A DNA stretch of 64,000 bases from Terriglobales bacterium. GTDB taxonomy: Bacteria > Acidobacteriota > Terriglobia > Terriglobales > Acidobacteriaceae. Of the stretch, positions 10,673 through 18,242 are shown piece after piece. Position 1 is the stretch's first letter. Each line of letters starts with the position of its first letter. The DNA lies in contig DATHMF010000009.1 in NCBI GenBank assembly GCA_035487355.1, positions 45,769-109,768 on the forward strand, read 5' to 3'. A program made the translations under genes and the position numbers. The notes below the pieces were generated by a model. That model was not told the origin of the DNA and did not search any database. It saw nothing but the letters and a program-made list of their open reading frames with translations.

Positions 10673-10760
10673 TTTGCTTCTCCAGTTTGTCATGAGTCAC
10701 ATGCTGATTTACACGTTCAATTCCCGGCTTTCTTGGCCCGTGTTACTACATACCCGCAGG

Positions 10761-10798
10761 ATTAAACGATTCTGAACCGAAGATAAAAACTTGTTCAG
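10761..10798 (-). promoter_or_regulatory. Phased operator B upstream of PstS-like copy 1
   Basis: On the sense (minus) strand the elements CTGAA, TTTAT, TTCAG and TTAAT start 11 bases apart, matching the other three sites with two substitutions. It lies in the divergent region between the PstS-like gene and the beta-lactamase-fold gene at 10850, but is oriented toward the former, 89 bases from its start. Confidence 0.66.
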
Positions 10799-10849
10799 AA
10801 ATAAAAAGCGAATGTCGGGACAACCTGCTTTGCGATATGCTGGGCGCTC

Positions 10850-11992
10850 ATGCCGACCGCTGCAACCCTCTTCGTGCCACGCCTTTTCGTACTTGCGTCC
10901 TTGTTTTTACTTCCGTTTGCAATGAATGCACAGGAGCGGACTGGTTCCAAGTTGCTTGCGGGCACGATTGACACAATTGTGCGCAAGCAGATGCAGATGC
11001 ACAGGATTCCTGCGTTATCAATTTCAGTAATGCGCAACGGTAAGACCGTATTTTCGCGGGCCTATGGATGGGCCGATCTCGAGAATCAGACGCCCGCCAC
11101 TCGCGATACGCTGTACCGTATCGGGTCCATCGCAAAACCGATCACCTCGACTGCCGCGATGGTCCTGTCGCAACAAGGCAAGCTCAACCTCGATGCGCCC
11201 ATTCAGGATTACTGCCCCGCATTTCCCCAGAAACCATGGAGGGTTACGACTCGACAGTTGCTGTCGCATTTGAGCGGCGTTCGGAATTTTCGCGCCGACT
11301 CCGGCGCAGTTCCGGAGTTATTCAGCGACATCCATTACGCGAACATCACCGACAGCCTGGCCATCTTTGCGGATGATCCTCTGATTGCCGCGCCCGGCAC
11401 AAAGTTCGAGCCCAGCAACTACGGATACGATGTAATAGGTTGCGTGCTGGAGGGAGCATCAAAAAAGCCGTTTTCTGACTTGCTTCAGGAAGTAGTCTTC
11501 AAACCGGCAGGGATGGTTGCAACCCGGACCGATGATGTTTTTGAGATTGTTCCGCACCGCAGCCGCTCGTATTCACTCGCATCGAACGGCAATATTCAGA
11601 ATGCGCGCCCCACTGACACCAGCAACAAGGTTCCGGGAGGAGGGCTGTTGTCCACCGCTGACGATCTTACCCGCTTCGCCATGGCGCTTGAATCGGGGAG
11701 GTTGCTGGACCCAACACTCATTCAACAAATGTGGACGCCACAGTTCACCACTGACGTCACACCCACCAATTATGGTCTGGGGTGGATGATTCGGAGCTAT
11801 GAGGGAGTGCAGGTCATGGCCCATACCGGTGAGCAGCCGGGTGCGAGCTCGATCCTTTATCTCATTCCCAACCGGAAGCTTGCATTCGCAGTGTTGACCA
11901 ATGCTGATGCCGCCGGATTATGGAAGCTGGCAGATCAGCTCGCAGGCGTGCTTACCCATCCCGACAGGAAGTCGCCCGTGAAAGGTCGTTGA
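10850..11992 (+). CDS. Serine hydrolase, beta-lactamase/class C penicillin-binding fold
   Basis: A 380-residue secreted protein with a signal peptide (hydrophobic RLFVLASLFLLPFAM, cut near NAQE). It has the catalytic SxxK motif as SIAK in YRIGSIAKPITSTAAM (about residue 92) and the third motif as HTG in MAHTGEQPGASS. The second motif, normally Tyr-Ser-Asn in PGxxFxYSNxGY, reads FEPSNYGYDVIG: the usual general-base tyrosine is proline, although a tyrosine follows two residues later. Activity may therefore be altered. Members of this fold act as esterases, D-aminopeptidases, carboxypeptidases or lactamases; nothing here decides between them. It is divergent from the PstS-like gene at 9572 and ends 12 bases before the convergent PstS-like copy 2. 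No strong ribosome site precedes the ATG. Confidence 0.88.
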   Translation: MPTAATLFVPRLFVLASLFLLPFAMNAQERTGSKLLAGTIDTIVRKQMQMHRIPALSISVMRNGKTVFSRAYGWADLENQTPATRDTLYRIGSIAKPITSTAAMVLSQQGKLNLDAPIQDYCPAFPQKPWRVTTRQLLSHLSGVRNFRADSGAVPELFSDIHYANITDSLAIFADDPLIAAPGTKFEPSNYGYDVIGCVLEGASKKPFSDLLQEVVFKPAGMVATRTDDVFEIVPHRSRSYSLASNGNIQNARPTDTSNKVPGGGLLSTADDLTRFAMALESGRLLDPTLIQQMWTPQFTTDVTPTNYGLGWMIRSYEGVQVMAHTGEQPGASSILYLIPNRKLAFAVLTNADAAGLWKLADQLAGVLTHPDRKSPVKGR

Positions 11993-12004
11993 TCAGGCGT
12001 CTTT

Positions 12005-13033
12005 TTATTCGAGCTTTTTCAGTTCCTGTTGTGCATATGCTTCGGGCAGAGGCAGGAAAATTCCATCTTGAACCACGGCCTGCTGGCCTTCCCGGCTGAG
12101 AATGTATCGCACGAACTCTTTCAGGACTGGATTGAGCGGTTTTCCCGGCGTCCGATTCGCGTAAATATAGATGACGCGACTCAGCGGATATTTCTGCTCC
12201 GCTACTTCCTCGAACGTGCCTTTGTAATAAGGACCTCCATTTGTTTTCGCCAGTGCCAGCGGTTTTACGCCATCGTTGAGATAGCCAAAGCCGGCATAAC
12301 CAATCGCATATGGATCAGAAGCAACCATGGAGGCCAGCGGAAACACCGTGTCTTGCACCGTGATCCCGTCTTTCCACTGTCCATCGCCAAGAATGCGCAA
12401 ACGCAGGAAGTGCTCAAAGCCGTTCGGTTCTTTCACTCCAACGAGGTGGATCGGTTTATCCGCCCAGTCCCCCTTTAAGCCAAGCTGCCCCCATTTCGTG
12501 ATATCTTCCTTCCCGCCGCGATTTCTGGTTTTGGAATAAATCGCGTCAATCTGGTTGAAAGAGAGTTTTTCAAGAGGGTTCTGCTTGTTCACAAAGAACG
12601 TCAGGGCGTCGGTAAAGGCCACGGTCCGGTAACTTCCCCCAGCGATAGCAACCTCAAGGGGCTTATACCCGAACTTTTGTTCGAATGGGGTTTCTTCCTT
12701 CTCCATCATCTCGCGCGCGATGAGTCCAAATTCCGCGGTTTGCTCGGTAAGCACCGGTCCGGCAGCGCCCGATCCTTCGATGGAGGCTTTTATTTCGACA
12801 TTCGGATAATACTTCCTGAATCCTTCGATCCATAGAGCGACAAGTCCCGGAGTGGTATCAGATTGAACTCCGTTGAGCGAGCCCGAGAGCTGGCCGCGCG
12901 GCTTGTAGGCAGGAAGTTTTGGATCAAGAGTGGCATGGAAGGTTTCAGGGTTAGGCCTGGCATGCGGCGGTCTTTCCGAAAACATCGGGACCGCCCATGC
13001 CAATACGAAAACCATCAGTAGAGTTTGCTTCAT
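12005..13033 (-). CDS. PstS-like periplasmic substrate-binding protein (copy 2)
   Basis: A 342-residue relative of the 9572-10672 protein. It has a signal peptide (MKQTLLMVFVLAWAVPMFS), the ligand-loop region LSGSLNGVQSDTTPGLV, the segment EIKASIEGSGAAGPVLTE, the shared DAIYSKTRNRGGKEDITKWG, IGYAGFGYL and the ending SREGQQAVVQDGIFLPLPE. Sequence identity with copy 1 looks moderate, so this is an old duplication rather than a recent one. Its start lies 45 bases after the end of the YncE-like gene on the same strand, so both are probably transcribed from the promoter near operator A at 14142-14179. As with copy 1, no membrane permease genes accompany it. Confidence 0.88.
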   Translation of the reverse strand: MKQTLLMVFVLAWAVPMFSERPPHARPNPETFHATLDPKLPAYKPRGQLSGSLNGVQSDTTPGLVALWIEGFRKYYPNVEIKASIEGSGAAGPVLTEQTAEFGLIAREMMEKEETPFEQKFGYKPLEVAIAGGSYRTVAFTDALTFFVNKQNPLEKLSFNQIDAIYSKTRNRGGKEDITKWGQLGLKGDWADKPIHLVGVKEPNGFEHFLRLRILGDGQWKDGITVQDTVFPLASMVASDPYAIGYAGFGYLNDGVKPLALAKTNGGPYYKGTFEEVAEQKYPLSRVIYIYANRTPGKPLNPVLKEFVRYILSREGQQAVVQDGIFLPLPEAYAQQELKKLE

Positions 13034-13078
13034 GCAATCCCCCTTTTTAACGCTTGGAATTCTAACGCCGGGAAAAGT

Positions 13079-14095
13079 CTATTCAATTTGGAATGTGAGA
13101 ACCTTGGCCCCAACTTTTCCTTCGCCGGGAGACACCGCGACATACAGCCGGTTCAGTTGAGGTACCAGCAGAGCAGTTTTCGCTCCTACAGCGCTTGGGA
13201 CCTTGGAGATCAGCTCATAGTGATCGGGATCTTTTTGCTGATAGACGCCAATATAGCCTTCTCCGCCGGTGATGTAGACGCGGTGGCGCTGCGCATCAAA
13301 AGCAACGTCATCGGCTCTTTCGGGTGCAGGAAGGCTGGCGACCGATTTCCCGGTGGAGGTATCGAAGACCACCAGCATTCCAGGTTTGCGGCACACGACG
13401 AATAGTCTGTGGTTAGGCTCGTCCAGAGCTATCGGCGAGTTTTGCTGGCACTCGTTGACTGGCCAGCGATCAATGATTTGGCGTTTGTTTTTGTCAACGA
13501 CGGCAATGTGGTTTTGATCGGTAACATTGATAAACAATCTTTGCCCACTCTGCTCAATGGCCATTGCCTCGACGTGGTTGGCGTCAAAGGGAATATCTCC
13601 GAGGTGCTTGCCGTTGACCGGATCAACAATGGATAAAAAAGAGTGATCCATCTGCACATCTTTGCCGCCGGTAACGATATAAAGTTGATGAGCGCCACGG
13701 TCAAAGCCGATGGAATCCGCGCCTTGTGTAATTTGTACGGTCTTGATTACCTTGAAGCTATTGGCGTCCAGAATCTTGGAAAGACCTTTGCCGCTGTCGG
13801 TAACAAGCAACCGGTCGGCTTGCGGCATGAAAAGAAAGCTGTGAGGAGCTTCGAAGCCCTCAATGGTCCGCATCTTCGTTCCACTGTTCAAATTGAAAAC
13901 TTCTACTGTGCCGTGGTCTTCCGCGGCCAGGAACAGGCGCTTGCCATCCAGATCTACGGCGAAGTGGTCAAAATCGCCGGAATAGTTGGGCAGATCAACG
14001 GATTGGACGAGTTTGAGAGGGGCATCATCCACTGATTTCGCCTGTGGAGTCATAGCAAGCAAGAAAGCAAAGAGAGCTAATAAAAGTTTTTTCAT
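13079..14095 (-). CDS. YncE/YVTN-type secreted beta-propeller protein
   Basis: A 338-residue protein with a signal peptide (MKKLLLALFAFLLAMTPQAKS) and repeated propeller blades, for example DGKRLFLAAEDHGTVEVFNL, GAHQLYIVTGGKD, RLFINVTDQNHIAVVDKNK, NHRLFVVCRKPGMLVVFDTS and HRVYITGGEGYIGVYQ. Such secreted YncE-like propellers are common in Acidobacteria; in other bacteria they bind DNA, metals or peptidoglycan-linked partners, but no ligand can be inferred here. ATG at 14095 has ggaaaggga seven bases upstream; the TTG six bases earlier is less likely. Operator A begins 47 bases upstream. It lies first in a two-gene unit with PstS-like copy 2 and is divergent from the response regulator. Confidence 0.85.
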   Translation of the reverse strand: MKKLLLALFAFLLAMTPQAKSVDDAPLKLVQSVDLPNYSGDFDHFAVDLDGKRLFLAAEDHGTVEVFNLNSGTKMRTIEGFEAPHSFLFMPQADRLLVTDSGKGLSKILDANSFKVIKTVQITQGADSIGFDRGAHQLYIVTGGKDVQMDHSFLSIVDPVNGKHLGDIPFDANHVEAMAIEQSGQRLFINVTDQNHIAVVDKNKRQIIDRWPVNECQQNSPIALDEPNHRLFVVCRKPGMLVVFDTSTGKSVASLPAPERADDVAFDAQRHRVYITGGEGYIGVYQQKDPDHYELISKVPSAVGAKTALLVPQLNRLYVAVSPGEGKVGAKVLTFQIE

Positions 14096-14141
14096 GGTCA
14101 ATCCCTTTCCAACAGAGATTCCCAGACACTACGCAAGATGT

Positions 14142-14179
14142 ATGACTCTCTTCTGAAAGCAAAATGAAATTCTGTTCAG
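14142..14179 (-). promoter_or_regulatory. Phased operator A between the YncE-like gene and the response regulator
   Basis: On the minus strand CTGAA, TTCAT, TTCAG and GTCAT start 11 bases apart. The last element equals the half-site core of the E. coli Pho box. The site lies 47 bases before the YncE-like start and 85 bases before the response regulator, so it could also serve autoregulation. The outer CTGAA and inner TTCAG elements also form a TTCTGAA/TTCAGAA inverted repeat. Confidence 0.72.
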
Positions 14180-14263
14180 AATTAGCGGCACCATGAATCA
14201 GCAAAATTTCCCTTTTTAGTTCATGCGGTGTTCGGCGATACGTTATGATTGGGTCGTATCGAA

Positions 14264-14944
14264 ATGCGCATTCTCTTGATTGAAGACGAAGTAAAGATGT
14301 CTGGCTTCATCAAACGGGGATTGGTCGCAGAGCGGTATGCAGTAGACGCAGCGCGCGACGGGCGCAGCGGACTCGAACTCGCTACTACATATCAGTACGA
14401 TCTGATCATCCTCGATCTGATGTTACCCGAACTCGACGGCAGTGAAGTGTTGCGAAAGCTCAGGCGCCAAAATTCTGCTGTTCCTGTCCTTATTCTCTCC
14501 GCCCGCGACGCGGTGCAGGACAAGGTGGCCAACCTCGAACTGGGGGCTGACGATTACATTACCAAGCCTTTTGCCTTTGCCGAATTGCTCGTAAGAGTAA
14601 AAGCGCTCATGAGAAGAGGGCCGGTAAACCGAGCCAGCACGGTGCGAATTGGCGATTTGGAACTCGACCGGCTGACCCAACAGGTAAAAAGAGGTGGGCA
14701 CCGCATCGAACTTACCGCCAAAGAATATGCTCTTCTGGAATACCTGATGACCAATGCCGGCCGTGTACTCTCACGCAACATGATTATCGAACACGTGTGG
14801 GACCAGAGTTTCGACGGGATCACCAACATTGTGGATGTGTACATTCGGCATCTTAGAAACAAAGTGGACAGCGGACATGATCTCAAGTTGCTGCGCACCG
14901 TGCGCGGCGTGGGCTACAGTATCCGGGAAGGGGTGGAAGCATGA
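14264..14944 (+). CDS. OmpR/PhoB-family two-component response regulator
   Basis: A 226-residue DNA-binding regulator. The receiver domain shows the acidic pair Glu7-Asp8, the phosphoacceptor Asp51 in IILDLMLPELDG and the conserved Lys101 in YITKPF. The C-terminal winged-helix effector domain shows ELTAKEYALLEYL, NIVDVYIRHLRNKVD and LLRTVRGVGYSIRE. It resembles CusR-type regulators more than PhoB in overall sequence. ATG at 14264 begins the canonical MRILLIEDE; a TTG at 14249 is a less likely start, and the ribosome site is weak for both. Its stop overlaps the kinase start as ATGA, so the two are translationally coupled. It is the natural candidate to bind the four phased operators found around it. 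Confidence 0.96.
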   Translation: MRILLIEDEVKMSGFIKRGLVAERYAVDAARDGRSGLELATTYQYDLIILDLMLPELDGSEVLRKLRRQNSAVPVLILSARDAVQDKVANLELGADDYITKPFAFAELLVRVKALMRRGPVNRASTVRIGDLELDRLTQQVKRGGHRIELTAKEYALLEYLMTNAGRVLSRNMIIEHVWDQSFDGITNIVDVYIRHLRNKVDSGHDLKLLRTVRGVGYSIREGVEA

Positions 14945-16410
14945 ACATCCACTCGTTGCGCTTTCGCATGGCGGTCTGGTACGCGGGAGTTCTGGGAGTT
15001 TGCCTGGTCCTCTTTAGCGTCAGCGTATATCTGGGGCTTTCCGGTTACCTGAACAGAAGCTTGCGAAATTCTCTTCTCGACGATGCCCAATCCATTGGCG
15101 ACAAGCTGCTGGTAGATGTTGACCGCAAAGGCGAGGCTTTTGTGGTTGGAGAACTTAACGAGATGGCGCCGGAGATCACCGGCCGTTTCATTCGCGTTAC
15201 ACGCAGCAATGGCACGGTGATGTACGTCTCGCCCGCGCCTCTCGATAAGCGTTTTGATCCTGCCCTGGTTCCTCCGGTCAAAGGGACTGTGCGTAGTGAG
15301 CTCTGGCGTGAAGAACACGGAGCCGCCCATTACGGCGTACTGATTACCGCCATTCCCTTTGTTAATCGGGACGGCCGCTCTTTCCTGATCGAAGTTGGAG
15401 CTTCTTCCGAAGCCAGTGAAACCGTGTTGCATGCGCTCGTCCTTATGCTTGCGCTAGGGATGCCGCTCATTATCGCGGGCGCGGTTTCCGGCGGCTACAT
15501 CGTGATGAAGCGCGCTTTGAAGCCGCTTGATGAGATCACACAGAGGGCCGAGAAGGTCAGCTCCCACAACTTCGGGGAGCGCTTGCCTGTGGTCCACACC
15601 GGGGATGAAATCGAACGGCTCACGACGTCGCTGAACCGCATGATGACGCGCCTGGAAGAATCGTTCCAACACATCTCCCGCTTCTCGGCCGATGTCTCGC
15701 ATGAGTTGCGTACACCGCTTGCGATCTTGCGGGGTGAGCTGGAATCCGTTGCCGAGCACCAGCAGCTTTCCCCGCAGATGCTTGAGACCATTGGCAGCGC
15801 CTTGGAGGAAATTGAGCGTCTCACCAAGATCGTGAATCACTTGCTCGAGATATCGCGTTTAGAAGCAGGCCAGGCGGTTCCGGAATCTGTAGTGATTGAT
15901 TTGGGCGAGCTGGCCATGAGCACAGCGGAACAGATGCGATTGCTGGCGGATGAGAAATCCATTCACGTCCTCTATCTCATTGCGCCTGACGTTATGGTGA
16001 GAGGTGACTCGGCGTTATTGAAAGAGGTTGTCGTCAACTTGTTGGACAACGCATTCAAATACACGCCGGACGAAGGCTCTGTGCGCCTGATTGTTGAGAC
16101 GAACGATAAGCATTCGGTGCTGGAGGTTCAGGATACTGGAGTGGGCATTCCCACAGAAGCATTGCCCCACATCTGTGAGCGTTTTTACCGCGCCGATAAA
16201 GCTAGGTCACGGCATTCTGGCGGTGCCGGTCTGGGACTTTCAATTGTGAAGTCCATTTGCACGGTTTTAGGCGGAGAGATAAAAGTTTCCAGCAAAGAAG
16301 GGGAGGGGACCCTGGTGCGTATTGAATTGCCGCGAATACCAGCGAAAAAAGCAGAACCAGCCAGTGCCGATCCCTTGCTCGGAGCATTGTCTTCGTTGCG
16401 AAGAGATTGA
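14941..16410 (+). CDS. Membrane sensor histidine kinase with HAMP domain
   Basis: A 489-residue kinase, partner of the preceding regulator. There is a first transmembrane helix at about residues 12-33, a periplasmic sensor region of roughly 125 residues ending near GASSEASETVL, and a second helix near 162-185. A HAMP linker contains RALKPLDEI. The phosphoacceptor is His254 in DVSHELRTPLA. The ATP-binding domain shows the N box NLLDNAFKYTP, the G1 box DTGVGIP and the G2 box GGAGLGLSIVKSI. The architecture is that of heavy-metal/CusS-QseC-type kinases, without the PAS domain usual in PhoR. What it senses is not evident; the surrounding PstS-like and phosphodiesterase genes point toward phosphate supply, as an inference. 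Confidence 0.96.
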   Translation: MNIHSLRFRMAVWYAGVLGVCLVLFSVSVYLGLSGYLNRSLRNSLLDDAQSIGDKLLVDVDRKGEAFVVGELNEMAPEITGRFIRVTRSNGTVMYVSPAPLDKRFDPALVPPVKGTVRSELWREEHGAAHYGVLITAIPFVNRDGRSFLIEVGASSEASETVLHALVLMLALGMPLIIAGAVSGGYIVMKRALKPLDEITQRAEKVSSHNFGERLPVVHTGDEIERLTTSLNRMMTRLEESFQHISRFSADVSHELRTPLAILRGELESVAEHQQLSPQMLETIGSALEEIERLTKIVNHLLEISRLEAGQAVPESVVIDLGELAMSTAEQMRLLADEKSIHVLYLIAPDVMVRGDSALLKEVVVNLLDNAFKYTPDEGSVRLIVETNDKHSVLEVQDTGVGIPTEALPHICERFYRADKARSRHSGGAGLGLSIVKSICTVLGGEIKVSSKEGEGTLVRIELPRIPAKKAEPASADPLLGALSSLRRD

Positions 16411-16530
16411 ATCTTCGCAATATGTTACAGCCGCTCCCTTGGGGTTAGGCAGTGTTAAAAGCAGTCTCAAATTCGTCCTCTTTTTTCTTGCGCCCGGCGC
16501 AGAAGTCATACTTAACACCCCCGGCGGAAT

Positions 16531-16568
16531 CTGAAAGTATTTTCATTCAGGCTTCAGCGTCGCTTCAT
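16531..16568 (+). promoter_or_regulatory. Phased operator D upstream of the phosphodiesterase gene
   Basis: CTGAA, TTCAT, TTCAG and TTCAT start at 16531, 16542, 16553 and 16564, exactly 11 bases apart. This is the same order and the same orientation to the downstream gene as in sites A, B and C. It lies 99 bases before the phosphodiesterase start and about 120 bases after the kinase stop. Confidence 0.72.
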
Positions 16569-16666
16569 TATCAAATCCTACGATTATTCGGGTTTTAAGA
16601 AACAGTCATAGATTAATGATGAATGCACTCGTCTTTCGTAACCAGTGCAACGGGGGAAAAAGAAGA

Positions 16667-18211
16667 ATGAAGAAACCGCAAATTGCGGTGACGCTGTTTT
16701 TGGCCTGCAGTGTAATTGTGACCGCGCAGACGGAGCTTCCCAAGAAATCCAGGAACTCTGCAGCCAAGTCCGCTGCGGGCAAGCGGGGTGCAGCCAAGCA
16801 GGGCGCAACAAAGAAAAGCGCTACCAAAATCAAGCATGCCCTGCTCATCAGCATTGATGGTCTTCATGCACTCGACCTCGCGACCTACATAGCGAACCGG
16901 CCCGATTCGACTCTCTCCCAACTCAGCAAACGAGGAATCATTTACTCGAATGCGTCAACTCCGATTGCAGACTCCACGCCGGGACTGCTGGCGTTGGTTA
17001 CCGGGGGGACTCCAAACTCGACCGGCGTTTACTACAGCGATGGATACGATCGCACCCTGTCTCCGCCCAAATCGGGATGCGCGACCCGGGGCGCAGTCAT
17101 CACTTTTGACGAAACCGCAGACAAGGACCCCGACGCCGAAGATGCTGGCGGAGGAATGGATCCAGAGAAGATGGCCCTCGATCCTCAGAAGAATTGTTCA
17201 CCGGTATTTCCCCACAATTTTTTGCGCGTCAACACAATCTTTGAAGTCGTGAAGAAGAGCGGTGGCAAGACGGCTTGGTCTGATCAGCATCCGACTTTTG
17301 GCGATTTCCTGCTGGGTCCCTCGGGAACCGGCGTTGATGATCTCTATACGCCGGAAGCACACGCGCCAGGAGTGAAGAAGGGCATTGCCGGTGCTGAAAA
17401 ACACGACGCATTGAAAGTGCAGGCGGTGCTCAATCAGATCAAAGGGCTTGACCACACGGGCGCCAGACAGAGCGGCGTTCCCAAGCTCTTTGGAATGACG
17501 TTCATCACCGTGAGCGTGGTGCAAAAATTGGCGGGAAACGGGTACCTGGATGGCAGGGGCACACCCAGTCCAGGACTGCAAGGTGCGATGGACTGGACGG
17601 ACAACGCCATCGGCCAAATGGTAAAAGAACTTAAAGACCAGAGTATTTTTGACTCTACACTGATCGTCATAAGCGCCAAGCACGGCCAGTCTCCGATCGA
17701 TCAAACCAAACGCAAGCTGATGGACGAAGGCACTGTTCCCGATATTGTCGAATGGGTGCAAAAGGGATTGCTCGCCCACTCCACCGTGGATACAGTCGCA
17801 TTTCTTTGGCTGAAAGATCAGAGCAAAACAGCAGAGGTAGTGAAGGCCATAGAAACAAAACAAGTGGAAGCGGGAATTCAGGAGATATATTCCGGCGAAT
17901 CTTTGAAGCTCAAATTTCCTGATCCTCAACACGATCCACGCGCGCCCGACATTATCGTTCAGCCCATTTTGGGAGTGATGTACAGCGAGCCCAGCACCAA
18001 ACTTGCGGAGCACGGAGGGTTCCTCGAGCAGGATACGAACGTTGGTCTGTTGGTCTCCATACCGGGAGCGCAAGGGCAAACCGTCAAGACCCCGGTTGCA
18101 ACCACCCAGGTTGCGCCCACGATTCTTAAAGCATTGGGTTTAGATCCAAATTCTTTGCAGTCGGTCCAGCTGGAACACACTGAGGTGCTGCCATGGTTGC
18201 CGCTGCAATAA
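16667..18211 (+). CDS. Secreted type I phosphodiesterase / nucleotide pyrophosphatase-like protein
   Basis: A 514-residue member of the alkaline-phosphatase superfamily (phosphodiesterase/nucleotide pyrophosphatase branch). A signal peptide (KPQIAVTLFLACSVIVTAQT) is followed by a Lys/Ala-rich low-complexity stretch to about residue 50. The metal-binding start of the fold is ALLISIDGLHALD. The nucleophile loop is probably the Thr in IADSTPGLLALVTGG. A second metal site reads VISAKHGQSPID, where the usual Asp-His is Lys-His, and the last conserved His is in AEHGGFLEQ. ATG at 16667 has a purine-rich gggggaaaaagaaga just upstream and starts the signal peptide, so it was preferred to ATG at 16616. 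Operator D upstream links it to the two-component system. It could release phosphate or nucleosides from organic phosphodiesters. Confidence 0.86.
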   Translation: MKKPQIAVTLFLACSVIVTAQTELPKKSRNSAAKSAAGKRGAAKQGATKKSATKIKHALLISIDGLHALDLATYIANRPDSTLSQLSKRGIIYSNASTPIADSTPGLLALVTGGTPNSTGVYYSDGYDRTLSPPKSGCATRGAVITFDETADKDPDAEDAGGGMDPEKMALDPQKNCSPVFPHNFLRVNTIFEVVKKSGGKTAWSDQHPTFGDFLLGPSGTGVDDLYTPEAHAPGVKKGIAGAEKHDALKVQAVLNQIKGLDHTGARQSGVPKLFGMTFITVSVVQKLAGNGYLDGRGTPSPGLQGAMDWTDNAIGQMVKELKDQSIFDSTLIVISAKHGQSPIDQTKRKLMDEGTVPDIVEWVQKGLLAHSTVDTVAFLWLKDQSKTAEVVKAIETKQVEAGIQEIYSGESLKLKFPDPQHDPRAPDIIVQPILGVMYSEPSTKLAEHGGFLEQDTNVGLLVSIPGAQGQTVKTPVATTQVAPTILKALGLDPNSLQSVQLEHTEVLPWLPLQ

Positions 18212-18242
18212 GCATAGTTCGATCGCAAGGAAGGCTAATTTG

